From: Maribrevibacterium harenarium
GTDB lineage: Bacteria; Pseudomonadota; Gammaproteobacteria; Pseudomonadales; Marinomonadaceae
Assembly: GCF_006385675.1 (NCBI RefSeq)
Contig: NZ_VFRR01000005.1
Coordinates: forward strand, 1-64,000
Length of the DNA: 64,000 nt
Direction of reading: 5' to 3'
The position numbers and the translations under genes were made by a program. Numbering within the stretch: the stretch's first letter is position 1; every line of letters begins with the position of its first letter. Shown here piece by piece: positions 51,094 to 62,050 of this stretch. The notes under the pieces are model-generated. The model ran no database searches, was not told the DNA's origin, and saw only the letters and a list, made by a program, of their open reading frames with translations.

Positions 51094-52119
51094 ATGTCGG
51101 GTTTTATCAAGGAATTTGTCACGACCTTGGTGATATGTGCTCTGATCGCCTCCTTTACCAATTTTACCAACGATGAAGGCTACTGGATCAATTTGCGTAT
51201 CGGGCTAGCTTTTGGTCTGTCGATCATCTTGATCGTCAATCTTGTTTACCTGTTGCCTTGGTCGATTCCCTCTTGGCTGCGCAATACTATTGGGCTTATC
51301 GGTGGCTTTGTGATTGGCATGGCGCATCTGCTTAGTGTGATGCTGCCTGCCTGGAGCTGGCAGAGTCTCGACGCCTATTGGGGCATGATTCTCTTTAACT
51401 TGGTATTTTCCTTCGTGATTTGTAGCGTGGTTTTCTACCTATTTTTGTCTACCTATCGAGTGCAGAAGCTGCGTCGGGAGGTGGCGGAACAAGTGGCCCA
51501 GACAGCACGCAAAGATCAGCAATTAGCGCTGAGCGAACTGAAACTACTACAAAGTCAAATCGAGCCCCATTTTCTCTTCAATACCCTAGCGAACATGCAG
51601 GGTTTGGTCGACACAGAGCCTAAACAGGCAAAGCAAATGATCCAGTCTCTAGCGATGATGCTCAGGGTCAGTTTGCAGCGTAGTCGCTCCCAGCAGGGCA
51701 CCTTGGAGCAAGAGTTCAATCTCATTCGTCATTACTTGGATATACAAGCCATTCGTCTAGGGGAGCGCCTCGAATACACAATCGAGTTGCCGGAAGAGAT
51801 CGCCCAGTGTGCTTGCCCCCCATTATTGCTGCAGCCTTTGGTAGAGAATGCGTTGGTGCATGGTATCGAACCCAGTTCAGCGGGGGGGAAAGTCCGGTTG
51901 CAGGCGCAGATCGTAGGCGACTTTATTCAGCTAGACATTAACAATACTGGCACCGGGTTTGGCGCAAGCAAAATTACTGGTCATGGAGTAGGGTTATCCA
52001 ACGTTCGTGAGCGTTTGCATCTATTGTTCGGTGAACAAGCCAGTTTGCAGATCAAGCCATTGACCGAGCAAGCTGGTACGCAAGTGTTGATTAAAATGCC
52101 AAGGAGTCTTGTGCAATGA
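51094..52119 (+). CDS. LytS/YehU-type sensor histidine kinase
   Basis: This 341-residue protein has an N-terminal membrane domain of about four helices (residues 1-125), then a short coiled linker (QKLRREVAEQVAQTARKDQQLAL). The His_kinase domain of the LytS/YehU class has phospho-acceptor His in QIEPHFLFNTLANMQ, and the ATPase domain has QPLVENALVHGI and GHGVGLSNVRERL. I chose the ATG at 51094 with GGGCGGAG before it. The stop overlaps the start of its response regulator by four bases (ATGA). Confidence 0.92.
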   Translation: MSGFIKEFVTTLVICALIASFTNFTNDEGYWINLRIGLAFGLSIILIVNLVYLLPWSIPSWLRNTIGLIGGFVIGMAHLLSVMLPAWSWQSLDAYWGMILFNLVFSFVICSVVFYLFLSTYRVQKLRREVAEQVAQTARKDQQLALSELKLLQSQIEPHFLFNTLANMQGLVDTEPKQAKQMIQSLAMMLRVSLQRSRSQQGTLEQEFNLIRHYLDIQAIRLGERLEYTIELPEEIAQCACPPLLLQPLVENALVHGIEPSSAGGKVRLQAQIVGDFIQLDINNTGTGFGASKITGHGVGLSNVRERLHLLFGEQASLQIKPLTEQAGTQVLIKMPRSLVQ

Positions 52120-52892
52120 GTTCCCCGAAAACAGCCATTATTGCCGATGATGAGCCTATCCTTCGCTTAACCCTAAAAAAGATCCTAGCGGAAATCTGGT
52201 CTGATCTCGAAGTGATTGCCATGGCGTCAAATGGCAACGAAGCGTTGGAACTTATTACCGCAGCGCAGCCTGATATCGCTTTTTTAGATATTCGTATGCC
52301 TGAGTTAACTGGGCTGGAAGTAGCTAAACGACTGCAACAGACGGGTGTCGCGCCACAGACAAAAATCATTTTTTTAACCGCCTACGATGAATACGCTCTG
52401 CAGGCGTTTGACTTAGCGGCAGTGGATTATCTGTTGAAACCGGTCGATGAGCGTCGTTTGGAGCAGACCCGTGATCGTCTATTACAATCAACATCAAGTT
52501 CTGGAATAGAAGAGCAAACCTTGACTAAGCTTAGTCAGCTGTTGTCGCAGCAGGTACGTCCAAGTACTGCTAGCCGCTGGTTTAACGCCAGTAAAGGGGA
52601 TGATGTTTACGTGATTGATGTGAGCAGTGTGCTCTACTTTCAGGCAGAAGATAAGTACATCACGGTGAAAACGACGGAAGGGGAGTACCTGATCCGCAAA
52701 AGCCTACGTCAACTAGAAGAAGAGCTGGACCCTGATCTATTCTGGCGCGTTCACCGGGGGACCTTGGTTCAGGTAGAGCACATTGCCCGGGTGGAGAAAA
52801 CTTTCACTGGGCAATTGCGTATTCATTTGAAACAAAGTCGTGACGTGCTCCCTGTCAGCCGCCGTTTTGCGGGGCGTTTCAAACCGAATTAA
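52116..52892 (+). CDS. LytTR-family response regulator
   Basis: The protein has 258 residues. The receiver domain (about 1-125) has the acidic pair in IIADDEP, phospho-acceptor Asp in AFLDIRMPEL and Lys in LLKPVD. The C-terminal LytTR DNA-binding domain (about 155-258) has VLYFQAEDKYITVKTTEGEYLIRKSLRQLEEEL and FWRVHRGTLVQVEHIARVEK. It is the partner of the overlapping LytS-like kinase. The target genes are unknown; the adjacent barrel gene is a candidate. Confidence 0.95.
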   Translation: MSSPKTAIIADDEPILRLTLKKILAEIWSDLEVIAMASNGNEALELITAAQPDIAFLDIRMPELTGLEVAKRLQQTGVAPQTKIIFLTAYDEYALQAFDLAAVDYLLKPVDERRLEQTRDRLLQSTSSSGIEEQTLTKLSQLLSQQVRPSTASRWFNASKGDDVYVIDVSSVLYFQAEDKYITVKTTEGEYLIRKSLRQLEEELDPDLFWRVHRGTLVQVEHIARVEKTFTGQLRIHLKQSRDVLPVSRRFAGRFKPN

Positions 52893-52987
52893 TGTCACTG
52901 ACGATGCGCCACAACCGCTTATCGCATTCTCCGGTGGCGCCATTTTCAGCCAGTTAAGCTTTGTTCATATTATTCAAGGAGTCGACG

Positions 52988-53470
52988 ATGACAAAGCAAC
53001 TGGCAATTTATCCAATTTTGGCGAGTTTGGTATTATTGGCTACTTGCCTTTCGGTAGCGCAAACCAGTGGTCTGGTGGATTACTATTACACGTTAGCCTA
53101 TTGGCATCTTGCTACTGTGTTGCCAGCTTTTGCGGTAGGCACCTATCTGATGTTGGTGCGCAAGGGCAGCTCATTGCACAAGCAGTTGGGGCGTTTTTAT
53201 ATGGTAGCCATGCTGCTGACTGCCGTGATTAGCCTGTTTATGCCAGCCCAATTGGGGCCGACCATATTAGATCATTTTGGCTTTATCCATCTGTTTAGCC
53301 TATTGGCGTTTTATAGTGTGCTAGAGGCTTGGTTGGCGATTTCACGGGGAGATATTAAGCGTCACGCGAAAGCTATGATCGGCCTCTATGTGGGAGGATT
53401 AATCATCGCTGGCAGTTTTGCATTTATGCCGGGGCGGCTACTGCATCAATGGTTGCAATTGCTGCTTTAG
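52988..53470 (+). CDS. DUF2306 integral membrane protein
   Basis: This 160-residue protein has four hydrophobic helices. The DUF2306 pattern is recognised in [41 protein letters not shown] and in [44 protein letters not shown], with conserved His residues that suggest a cytochrome-b-like or metal-binding membrane fold. I chose the ATG at 52988, preceded by AAGGAG. Its last codons overlap the convergent hybrid kinase gene by four bases. Function unknown. Confidence 0.8.
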   Translation: MTKQLAIYPILASLVLLATCLSVAQTSGLVDYYYTLAYWHLATVLPAFAVGTYLMLVRKGSSLHKQLGRFYMVAMLLTAVISLFMPAQLGPTILDHFGFIHLFSLLAFYSVLEAWLAISRGDIKRHAKAMIGLYVGGLIIAGSFAFMPGRLLHQWLQLLL

Positions 53471-55572
53471 GGGGGAGTGAGCCAACGCTTCAAGGTCGCT
53501 ACTAGCTGATCTTTGCGTATCGGTTTAGCCAGGTAGTCATTCATCCCCGCGAGTAGGCATTTTTGTCGATCTTCGGCCATGGCATTGGCAGTCAAGGCAA
53601 TAATCGGGGGCGCTCCTACGCCACTGCCAAATTGCAACCGCAGCTCGCGGGCTGCCTCATAGCCATCCAACACCGGCATGTTGCAATCCATGAAAATCAG
53701 ATCATATTGTTCTCTACCCACTTGTTCCACGGCCATTTGTCCATTTTCGACCACATCCACTGCTAATCCTAAATTTGTAAGTAGGCCTTTTATAACCAAC
53801 TGATTGGTAGAATTATCCTCCGCTACTAAGATTTTTCCAGAGAATGACGTTGGTGCGACAGATAAATGGCGCGCGTTATCTTTGGCTAAGTCTGGGTTCT
53901 CCGGCTCAATGACTCGCTGGAGTATTTCAAACAAAACCGGCTGACTATATTGGCTGACTATGGATGCACTGATGACTTGGTTGTTGAGCTGTTGATCATT
54001 AATGGTGGATCCAACATAGTTTGAGACAAGGACCTTGATATCCTCACCCTTAAGTTGTGCTGGCGTGACGGCATCCCGACTGAAGCTAAATAGGATACGA
54101 TGTCGCGGTTTACTTTCTAATAGGGCGGCAATGGCTTCATCATTGGTGGTATGGAAGCTGGCTTCGATATGCCACTTTTGAAATAGCACGGCCAATTGTT
54201 GAGTACGGGTAGTGCAAGCATTCACAACGGCAATACGCGTTCCAGCGAGCTTTTTATTACGTCTGAATGCAATATGATTATCCTTCGGAGCAAAGCTTAA
54301 CCATACATCGAACCAGAATCGAGAGCCTTTACCTGGCTCGCTATCAACGCCAATTTCCCCTCCCATGTGTTCTACAATCTGCTTCGATATATTCAGCCCA
54401 AGTCCCGTGCCACCATAGAGGCGTGTCGTAGAGCTATCTTCTTGGGTAAAGCGATCAAATAGGGTTTTCTTGTCAATCAGCTTAATGCCGATGCCAGTAT
54501 CTTCAATGGCAAAACGGACCCGCACTCGGTGGGCTTTGATTTCTGCAACCTCACTGTGGATACGTATTTCACCTTGCTCAGTGAACTTGATGGCATTTCC
54601 TGCAAGGTTATAGAGTACTTGCTGGATGCGCATAGGGTCACCGACAAACCACTGGTGAGTTAAAGGCTGCGTGGGGCAAATAAGATTGAGGTTTTTCTTT
54701 TGTACTCGGTGCTCTAGGCTTTGTGCAAATTGACTGAGGATTTCTGCAAGATCAAACTCTTGGTGCTCAAATTGTAGCCGGCCGGATTCAATCTTTGACA
54801 CATCGAGCACATCGTTAATGACGGTCATTAATGAGTTCGCACTATGATGAATGCGTTTAGCCATTTGCTTTTGATCACTGTTTAACGGGGTTTCCAGCAT
54901 CAAGTTGACCATGCCCATCACCCCATTCATAGGGGTACGAATTTCGTGGCTCATGTTGGCTAAAAAGCGGCTCTTCGCTTCGGTGGCGGCTTCTGCTTTC
55001 TCTTTTGCTGCGGTCAGCTCTGCGATCATAGCTTCGTTGCGAATCTGTGCTTCTTGCAATGCTTTGGTACGCACATTCACCAGTTCTTCAAGCTGTTCCT
55101 GGTATAGCTTTAGACTCCTCTCGGTATTTTTTTGTTCGGTAATGTCCATGACCAGCGCAACGGCAAACTCTTCGTCGTGCATGGTGAAATAATGAGTGTA
55201 GATTTCTACTGGGAACGATCTGCCTTGCTTGGACGTATGAGTCGACTCAAATCTGGCTTTTTTATGGGTTCGCAACTGTTCCCAAATAGCAGGCCAAGTC
55301 TCCGGTGTGACATTTTTGTCCCAATCCCATACTTTAAGGCCGATTAGCTCTTCACGGGAATATCCTAGTGCTTCACAGGCCGCTTGGTTAATATTAATGA
55401 GTGTGGAGTCAGCACGCATCCAGAATACTTCATGGGTAGCGACATCAAAGGAATAGCGATAAAAGGCAACGGAATCAGCGGGATCGTTTCGCTCATTAGC
55501 TTCGTATAAAGCGATTTGCCGGCGTAACTGATCATTTTCTGCTCGTAGTCGAGATAGTTCATCCATCATCAT
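53467..55572 (-). CDS. hybrid sensor histidine kinase with PAS and receiver domains
   Basis: This 701-residue cytoplasmic protein has no TM segment. Order: short coiled coil (1-25), PAS/PAC (about 40-150, [28 protein letters not shown]), coiled linker, HisKA with phospho-His in [17 protein letters not shown] (about 210), HATPase ([36 protein letters not shown]), a degenerate receiver-like segment lacking the acidic triad (about 440-560) and a C-terminal receiver with phospho-Asp in [17 protein letters not shown]. It would need a separate Hpt protein or downstream regulator, neither seen nearby. Signal unknown. Confidence 0.93.
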   Translation of the reverse strand: MMMDELSRLRAENDQLRRQIALYEANERNDPADSVAFYRYSFDVATHEVFWMRADSTLININQAACEALGYSREELIGLKVWDWDKNVTPETWPAIWEQLRTHKKARFESTHTSKQGRSFPVEIYTHYFTMHDEEFAVALVMDITEQKNTERSLKLYQEQLEELVNVRTKALQEAQIRNEAMIAELTAAKEKAEAATEAKSRFLANMSHEIRTPMNGVMGMVNLMLETPLNSDQKQMAKRIHHSANSLMTVINDVLDVSKIESGRLQFEHQEFDLAEILSQFAQSLEHRVQKKNLNLICPTQPLTHQWFVGDPMRIQQVLYNLAGNAIKFTEQGEIRIHSEVAEIKAHRVRVRFAIEDTGIGIKLIDKKTLFDRFTQEDSSTTRLYGGTGLGLNISKQIVEHMGGEIGVDSEPGKGSRFWFDVWLSFAPKDNHIAFRRNKKLAGTRIAVVNACTTRTQQLAVLFQKWHIEASFHTTNDEAIAALLESKPRHRILFSFSRDAVTPAQLKGEDIKVLVSNYVGSTINDQQLNNQVISASIVSQYSQPVLFEILQRVIEPENPDLAKDNARHLSVAPTSFSGKILVAEDNSTNQLVIKGLLTNLGLAVDVVENGQMAVEQVGREQYDLIFMDCNMPVLDGYEAARELRLQFGSGVGAPPIIALTANAMAEDRQKCLLAGMNDYLAKPIRKDQLVATLKRWLTPP

Positions 55573-55699
55573 ATTCGCCTTGGTGATTTTTATAGTAGTT
55601 TGTGTTCTACATTAAAGCTTAGTTCATAAATCTTACTAGTGGGGTTGTGATGACTTCGGGTAACGCTATGTAAGGAAGATCTTATGTTTGTAAGGCGTA

Positions 55700-55733
55700 G
55701 CAAAAAAAAGCCCCGCAATCGCGGGGCTAAAAA
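55700..55733 (-). terminator. terminator of ppsA
   Basis: AGCCCCGC-AATC-GCGGGGCT (about 55708-55728) is flanked on the plus strand by an A8 run, giving a T run after the stem on the minus strand. Confidence 0.9.
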
Positions 55734-55757
55734 ACCTAGAGAGTGTTACTGCTGCGA

Positions 55758-58151
55758 TTAAACAGCGTTCTGATCCAACGAATTATTCTGCAATACTTCG
55801 TTTAGATGCAGCCAGGTTTCCACCACGGTATCTGGGTTCAAGGACACACTTTCAATGCCTTGAGCCACCAACCAATCGGCGAAATCAGGATGGTCAGACG
55901 GGCCTTGACCACAGATGCCAACGTATTTGCCTTTAGCACGGCAAGCTTCAATGGCCATCTTTAATAGTTTTTTAACTGCCGGGTTACGCTCATCAAATTT
56001 GTCCGCAATCAAGCCGGAATCACGATCAAGGCCAAGGGTTAGCTGAGTTAAATCGTTGGAGCCAATGGAGAAACCATCAAAGTATTCCAAGAACTCATCA
56101 GCTAGTAGAGCATTTGATGGCAACTCACACATCATGATGACTTTTAGGCCGTTTTCGCCTCGGGCTAGTCCTTGCTCAGCCAACAACTCAGTGACTTGTT
56201 TGGCTTCTTCCAAGGTGCGTACAAATGGAATCATGATCTGGACGTTGGTAAAGCCCATTTCATTACGTACACGGCGAATCGCTTCACACTCTAATGCAAA
56301 GCAATCACGGAACGACTCGTCGATATAACGGGCTGCGCCGCGGAAACCAAGCATTGGGTTTTCCTCGTCTGGTTCAAACTGAGGGCCGCCCACTAGGTTA
56401 TGGTATTCGTTAGATTTGAAGTCAGATAGACGCACGATCACCGGTTTATCGGCAAAAGAACAGGCTAGGGTAGCGACCCCTTCCACCAATTTGTCCACGT
56501 AGAATTCCACTGGGCCGGCATAGCCTGCAATACGGTGGCGAATCTCTTCTTTCAAACCGGCATCCATGGCGTCGAAATTCAGCAGGGCTTTCGGGTGAAT
56601 GCCGATCATGCGATTGATGATGAACTCCAAACGTGCCAAGCCAACGCCAGCATTGGGTAGCATCGCGAAATCGAATGCACGGTTAGGGTTGCCGACGTTC
56701 ATCATCACCTTAACTGGCAGTTGCGGCATATTGCCCACTTCAGAGGTGATCACATCGAACTTGAGATTGCCTTGGTAAACAAAACCCATATCCCCCTGGG
56801 AGCAGGACACGGTCACCTGATCTCCGTCTTTTAAGGATTTCGTGGCATCGCCAGTACCTACTACGGCTGGGATACCTAATTCACGGGCAATAATGGCAGC
56901 GTGACAGGTACGACCACCGCGATTAGTGACGATGGCAGAAGCCTTCTTCATCACTGGTTCCCAATCAGGATCAGTAATGTCGGTGACTAATACATCGCCC
57001 GGCTCAATACGATTCATTTCGTGAATAGAGTTCAGGACTTTGACTGTGCCGGCACCAATTTTATGGCCGATGGCGCGACCGGTGACCAAGATTGGGCCAC
57101 TTTCTTTTAAGGAGTAACGTTCCATACTCTGGCTGTTGGCTTGTGAACGTACTGTTTCTGGTCGAGCTTGGACAATGTAAATTTTGCCATCGAGTCCGTC
57201 TTTGGCCCATTCCACGTCCATCGGGCGTTGGTAATGCTGCTCGATGATCATGGCCTGACGCGCCAGATCTTCAATTTCCCCATTAGTGAGAGCAAAGCGA
57301 TTTTGTTCGGTGAGAGCAACCGGCACCACTTTAACAAACTCGTCGGAGCCTGCCTCAGCGTACTCCATTTTCTGGGCTTTACTGCCTAGAGTTTTACGTA
57401 CTACCGCTGGGCGCCCGGCGCTTAGGGTAGGTTTATGGACGTGGTACTCGTCAGGGTTTACGGTGCCCTGTACGACCATTTCACCAAGTCCGTAGGATGC
57501 GGTAATAAATACTACATCGTTAAAACCAGATTCCGTATCTAGGGTGAATAGTACCCCGGATGCGCCAATATCACTGCGTACCATTTTTTGCACGCCAGCC
57601 GATAGGGCAACGCCTTTGTGTTCGTAGCCTTGGTGGACACGGTAAGAAATGGCGCGGTCGTTGTAGAGGGAGGCAAAAACGCGCTTAATAGAGGCTTTCA
57701 CAGCGTCCAAACCAGTGACGTTTAGGAAGGTCTCTTGCTGTCCAGCAAAAGACGCATCTGGTAAATCCTCCGCAGTAGCGGAAGAGCGCACCGCAAAGGA
57801 AGCACCGTCAAGATTGTTGCTGAGCTCCGCGTAAGCCGCTTCGATTTCGGCATCAAACTCAGCAGAAAATGGTGCGTCTTCCACCCATGTACGGATGGTT
57901 TTGCCTGCCTCAGCCAACGCCTGAACGTCATCCACGTCCAGCGAGTCGAGTAGGTTGTGAATACGGTCGTTCAAACCACTTTCTTCCAAAAAGGTTTGAT
58001 ACGCATAGGCAGTGGTCGCAAAGCCGTTTGGTACTTGAATACCAAGATCAGATAGGTTGGAAATCATCTCGCCAAGTGACGCGTTTTTACCACCCACTTC
58101 GCCTACATCATCCAGACGAAGATCGCTAAACCACTTAATAAATTTACTCAC
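55758..58151 (-). CDS. ppsA: phosphoenolpyruvate synthase
   Basis: This 797-residue gluconeogenic enzyme converts pyruvate and ATP to PEP, AMP and phosphate. The N-terminal nucleotide-binding domain starts [28 protein letters not shown]. The phospho-His swivel domain has [24 protein letters not shown] and the PEP-binding domain has [19 protein letters not shown] and [15 protein letters not shown] chose the GTG at 58151 (VSKFIKW, ribosome-binding site GGAG), which matches the family start; a longer frame to 58232 adds an unrelated Asn-rich leader. Growth on pyruvate produced by the hpa pathway would require it. Confidence 0.95.
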   Translation of the reverse strand: MSKFIKWFSDLRLDDVGEVGGKNASLGEMISNLSDLGIQVPNGFATTAYAYQTFLEESGLNDRIHNLLDSLDVDDVQALAEAGKTIRTWVEDAPFSAEFDAEIEAAYAELSNNLDGASFAVRSSATAEDLPDASFAGQQETFLNVTGLDAVKASIKRVFASLYNDRAISYRVHQGYEHKGVALSAGVQKMVRSDIGASGVLFTLDTESGFNDVVFITASYGLGEMVVQGTVNPDEYHVHKPTLSAGRPAVVRKTLGSKAQKMEYAEAGSDEFVKVVPVALTEQNRFALTNGEIEDLARQAMIIEQHYQRPMDVEWAKDGLDGKIYIVQARPETVRSQANSQSMERYSLKESGPILVTGRAIGHKIGAGTVKVLNSIHEMNRIEPGDVLVTDITDPDWEPVMKKASAIVTNRGGRTCHAAIIARELGIPAVVGTGDATKSLKDGDQVTVSCSQGDMGFVYQGNLKFDVITSEVGNMPQLPVKVMMNVGNPNRAFDFAMLPNAGVGLARLEFIINRMIGIHPKALLNFDAMDAGLKEEIRHRIAGYAGPVEFYVDKLVEGVATLACSFADKPVIVRLSDFKSNEYHNLVGGPQFEPDEENPMLGFRGAARYIDESFRDCFALECEAIRRVRNEMGFTNVQIMIPFVRTLEEAKQVTELLAEQGLARGENGLKVIMMCELPSNALLADEFLEYFDGFSIGSNDLTQLTLGLDRDSGLIADKFDERNPAVKKLLKMAIEACRAKGKYVGICGQGPSDHPDFADWLVAQGIESVSLNPDTVVETWLHLNEVLQNNSLDQNAV

Positions 58152-58301
58152 AGCATACTCCAGAATATGGTTGCTTTCGTTGTTGTTTTGTTTGACTCGT
58201 GACACTTGCTTTTGGCTGGTGTCTGGGCTCATTGTAGAAAGGAGGAGATCGATGAATAAAGTCGATTATTCGATGTAGTTTTATTTCAATCGGATTGGTT
58301 A

Positions 58302-59141
58302 ATGTCGTTACATAACAACAAAATGAGTGAAAACAGTATGAAGGTCTATTTCGTTTCCGATGGTACGGCGATCACTGCCGAGGTATTTGGTTCGGCCATG
58401 TTATCCTTCTTTGATATTGCGATTCGCAAGGAAAGCGTGCCTTTTATTAGTACCGAAGATCAGGCCCATGGCTTTTGTCGCCAACTACAAGAAGAGGTAG
58501 ATGCGGGGGAAAAAGTCATGGTGTTCTTTACCATTTCCGATCCATCCATTCGTGCCATAATCGAAGCTTGCAATGCTCATAGTTACAACTTATTCGGCGA
58601 TTTATTATCGCCGATTGAACAGGCCCTTGGTGTCCCCGCCCAGCCCCAAGCTCAAAAAGCCCATGGTATCAAAGAAGGGATTTATGACAGCCGTATTGAT
58701 GCCATCAACTACGCGCTAGCCAATGATGACGGGGCTTCCATAAAAAATTATGACGAAGCAGAAATCATCTTATTGGGAGTGTCACGTTCGGGCAAAACAC
58801 CGACCAGCCTGTATCTTGCTATGCAATACGGCATCAAGGCGGCGAACTATCCGCTGAATGAAGATGACTTTACTCAAGTGGGGCTGCCGAAAATTTTACG
58901 CCCCCATAAGCAGAAGCTATATGGCTTAACTATAGACCCTGTTCGCTTGCATGAAATCCGCACTGGACGCATGGCATCTAGTAAATATGCCTCGCCGCGA
59001 CAATGTCGTTATGAAGTAGATGAAGTAGAGGCCATTTATCGGCAAGAACGCATTCCCTTTCTGAATACGACCCGATTATCAGTGGAAGAAATTTCCACCA
59101 AAGTGATGGCTGATATGCATTTAGCGCGGAATCGCAGTTGA
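58302..59141 (+). CDS. ppsR: PpsR, bifunctional kinase/pyrophosphorylase regulating PEP synthase
   Basis: This 279-residue DUF299 protein inactivates PpsA by ADP-dependent phosphorylation and reactivates it by Pi-dependent dephosphorylation. Recognised by VYFVSDGTAITAEVFGSAMLSFF, the P-loop-like ILLGVSRSGKTPTSLYLAMQYGIKAANYPL and GLTIDPVRLHEIR. ATGs at 58302, 58323 and 58338 are possible starts; family alignment begins at the last (MKVYFVSDG). It is divergent from ppsA, its target, across 150 bp. Confidence 0.93.
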   Translation: MSLHNNKMSENSMKVYFVSDGTAITAEVFGSAMLSFFDIAIRKESVPFISTEDQAHGFCRQLQEEVDAGEKVMVFFTISDPSIRAIIEACNAHSYNLFGDLLSPIEQALGVPAQPQAQKAHGIKEGIYDSRIDAINYALANDDGASIKNYDEAEIILLGVSRSGKTPTSLYLAMQYGIKAANYPLNEDDFTQVGLPKILRPHKQKLYGLTIDPVRLHEIRTGRMASSKYASPRQCRYEVDEVEAIYRQERIPFLNTTRLSVEEISTKVMADMHLARNRS

Positions 59142-59453
59142 GTTTTTGTTAGAAAAATATCAGTAAATTCGATCAATCGATTAGTTATGGTCAGGTTTTG
59201 GGCGGTATTCGACACATTTGCATGGGATTGCCTTTTTGCGACGAGAATTGATCGGGCCCAAAATGATAGGGAATGAGCGCTATTTGGGTAATTTGTTGTG
59301 TAATTACCAATAGTTCGCAAATTCAATAGGAGTTTTCTACTCTTAACTGGAGCCGAGTCGTAACAATCCCGTATAATTTGTTGCATAAATTCTCGGACCT
59401 AGTAATGCGAAAAACATCTACGTCCATCTATATAAAGCAAGGATTCCGATACT
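59142..59453 (+). other. 312-bp gene-free region upstream of rnr
   Basis: No gene or tRNA is visible. TTTTGGGC (59196-59203) is complementary to GCCCAAAA (59256-59263) across 52 bases. A TATAAT at 59372-59377 is a candidate -10 for rnr, without a clear -35. An AAGGATTCC ribosome-binding site precedes the TTG start of rnr. Confidence 0.5.
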
Positions 59454-62030
59454 TTGAGTAAACATCATCATAACGACCCGCATCAGTCCCGCGAGGCAGC
59501 CAAATACGACAACCCCATTCCGAGCCGTGAATACATATTGGAATACATCGCCAGTGTCGGGTTTGCGCAATCCCATGCTGCACTGGTCAAAGCCTTTGGC
59601 TTAAAAGCGGAGGATGAAATCGAAGCCTTGCGTCGCCGGCTAATCGCCATGAGTCGCGATCATCAGTTGCAAAACAACGGTCAGGATGAGTACTCACCGA
59701 TTACGGCATCGGACATTATTGAAGGTGTAGTGCAGGGTACGAAAGAAGGACACGGTTTCCTGCTACGGGCAGATGCGGATGATATCTTTCTATCACAACG
59801 TCAAATGATGTCCGTAATGGATGGTGATCGTATTACCGTGCGTCTATCTGGGAGAACGGTAAAAGGTCGCTTAGATGGTGTTGTTGTTGAGGTATTGGAG
59901 CGTAAGCACACCCAATTAGTCGGTCGTTATTACGAAGAAAGCGCAACTTGCTTTGTCACACCTGAGAATCCTCGCATTAGCCAAGACATTATTATTGATC
60001 AGCCATCTGGGCTTGCTCCGAAGCATGGTCAATATGTGTTAGTGGAAATTATCTCCTTTGCCGATCGTCATCAGCCAACAAAAGGGGTTATCAAGAAGAT
60101 CCTCGGCGATTTTATGGCCCCCGGCGTGGAAATCGATGTTGCCATTCACCGTTATGAAATTCCGAACGAATGGCCGAAAGCGGTGCTACAGCAAGTAAAG
60201 CCACTAGGTAAAGAAGTCGTCGAAGAAGACAAAGTTGGGCGAGTCGATCTGCGCCAAACTCCTTTTGTCACCATCGATGGTGAAGATGCTCGTGATTTTG
60301 ATGATGCGGTCTACTGTCAAAAAACACCGGGTGGTTGGAAGCTGTTTGTGGCGATTGCCGATGTTTCCCACTACGTGAAAAAAGGCTCGGCTTTGGACGA
60401 AGAGGCGATTTTACGGGGCAACTCCGTGTATTTCCCTGGTCGCGTCGTCCCCATGTTACCGGAGCAACTGTCTAACGGTTTGTGTTCCTTGAACCCGAAT
60501 GTCGATCGTCTTGCTATGGTGGCGGAGGTGTCATTAACGACGCGCGGTAAAATGCGTGGCTATAAGTTCTATGAAGCCATCATTAACTCCCATGCTCGTC
60601 TAACTTATACCAAGGTTGCGAAAATGATCGCTCCTGAACCGGACGATCAAGGCCTCGAATTACGGGAGCGTTACCAATCTTTAGTCGGTGATATCGACAA
60701 TCTTTATGAGCTCTACAAGGTACTCCGTGCGGCGCGGGAAGAACGCGGCGCCATGGACTTTGATACCGTTGAAACTCGCATGGTGTTCGATGAGTTTGCC
60801 AAGATTGATCAGATCGTGCCGATCGAGCGCAACGACGCCCACAAGCTAATCGAAGAATGTATGCTCTGCGCCAACGTGGCTACAGCGGAATTATTGCTAA
60901 AAGCAAACTTACCTACCTTATTCCGTATCCACGAAGGCCCGCGCGAAACCAAACTGATGGCCCTACGTACCTATTTGTCTGTGTTAGGCCTAGAGCTCGG
61001 CGGCGGTTCTAAGCCCACGCCGAAGGACTACGCGGATTTGGCCGATAAAATCCGCGAGCGCCCCGATGCTCATAGCATTCAAACCATGCTGTTGCGCTCT
61101 ATGTCCCAAGCGGTTTATCAACCAGATAACGTGGGCCATTTTGGCCTGAGTTATGAAGCATATACTCACTTTACTTCGCCTATTCGTCGTTACCCTGATC
61201 TATTGGTACATCGGGCAATTCGCTATTTGATTCGCGGTGAAGGGGCGCCCAAGGTATCCCAAGTTTATCGTGCTCCCGGTGGTACTACATTAAAAGCTAA
61301 CAAAATCTATGGCTACACGGATGCCGATATGGATGAGCTTGGCGAAAACTGCTCCATGACTGAACGCCGCGCTGACGAAGCCACTCGAGATGTAGAAGCT
61401 TGGCTCAAATGTCAGTACGTAGAGCAACATATCGGTATGCAATTCGACGGAGTGATCACCGCGGTAACACCGTTTGGGATTTTTGTTGAGTTGCAGGGCA
61501 TTTATGTAGAGGGCTTAGTGCACATTTCGGCACTGGGACAAGATTACTTTATCCATGATCCAGAGCTGCAATCCATCGTTGGAGAGCGCACCGGCAAGCG
61601 CTATCGCCTTGGGGATAAGGTGCAAGTTGAAGTGGCGCAGGTGAACCTGGAGCAACGTAAGATCGACTTTAACCTAGTTGCCAGCCGTACAGCGCCGAAA
61701 AAATCCCGCATGAATCGGGATGAGCTTTCCGAGCTTGAAATGCAGCTAGCCCAGTTGCCACCGATGGAATTAGGTGCCCGGCCGAAAAAGCGTAAGCCGG
61801 AATCCTCCCAGAGAACTCCTAAAGCGTCTCAAGGTGAACCTGATAAGGCGATTGCGGAACCGAAAAAAGCCCGTAAGAAACCCTCTAAAGGGAAAAAAGT
61901 ACGCCAGAAAAAGACCTTAAAAGCGAAAACGGACAAAGGTCGCACGGCTAAAGCGGCTGCACCGAAGAAAGCCAAGGTGAAAAAGAAAGCGGCTAAGAAA
62001 AGTAACGCCAAGCGTCGTACGCAAGATTAA
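59454..62030 (+). CDS. rnr: ribonuclease R
   Basis: This 858-residue 3'-5' exoribonuclease can degrade structured RNA. Domains: N-terminal HTH (SREYILEYIASVGFAQSHAALVKAFGL), two cold-shock OB folds, the RNB catalytic domain with metal-binding Asp in VTIDGEDARDFDDAVYC, the block HFTSPIRRYPDLLVHR, a C-terminal S1 domain (MQFDGVITAVTPFGIFVEL), and a very basic Lys-rich tail from about residue 741 (KKARKKPSKGKKVRQKK). The start is TTG with AAGGA upstream. rlmB follows after 20 bp, the usual operon. Confidence 0.96.
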   Translation: MSKHHHNDPHQSREAAKYDNPIPSREYILEYIASVGFAQSHAALVKAFGLKAEDEIEALRRRLIAMSRDHQLQNNGQDEYSPITASDIIEGVVQGTKEGHGFLLRADADDIFLSQRQMMSVMDGDRITVRLSGRTVKGRLDGVVVEVLERKHTQLVGRYYEESATCFVTPENPRISQDIIIDQPSGLAPKHGQYVLVEIISFADRHQPTKGVIKKILGDFMAPGVEIDVAIHRYEIPNEWPKAVLQQVKPLGKEVVEEDKVGRVDLRQTPFVTIDGEDARDFDDAVYCQKTPGGWKLFVAIADVSHYVKKGSALDEEAILRGNSVYFPGRVVPMLPEQLSNGLCSLNPNVDRLAMVAEVSLTTRGKMRGYKFYEAIINSHARLTYTKVAKMIAPEPDDQGLELRERYQSLVGDIDNLYELYKVLRAAREERGAMDFDTVETRMVFDEFAKIDQIVPIERNDAHKLIEECMLCANVATAELLLKANLPTLFRIHEGPRETKLMALRTYLSVLGLELGGGSKPTPKDYADLADKIRERPDAHSIQTMLLRSMSQAVYQPDNVGHFGLSYEAYTHFTSPIRRYPDLLVHRAIRYLIRGEGAPKVSQVYRAPGGTTLKANKIYGYTDADMDELGENCSMTERRADEATRDVEAWLKCQYVEQHIGMQFDGVITAVTPFGIFVELQGIYVEGLVHISALGQDYFIHDPELQSIVGERTGKRYRLGDKVQVEVAQVNLEQRKIDFNLVASRTAPKKSRMNRDELSELEMQLAQLPPMELGARPKKRKPESSQRTPKASQGEPDKAIAEPKKARKKPSKGKKVRQKKTLKAKTDKGRTAKAAAPKKAKVKKKAAKKSNAKRRTQD

Positions 62031-62050
62031 ACCGTCAGAGTAATGAGTCA

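Noticed and set aside
59142-59453. tRNA gene upstream of rnr
   Set aside because: Some relatives have tRNAs here, but no cloverleaf arms or T-loop GTTCRA pattern could be found.
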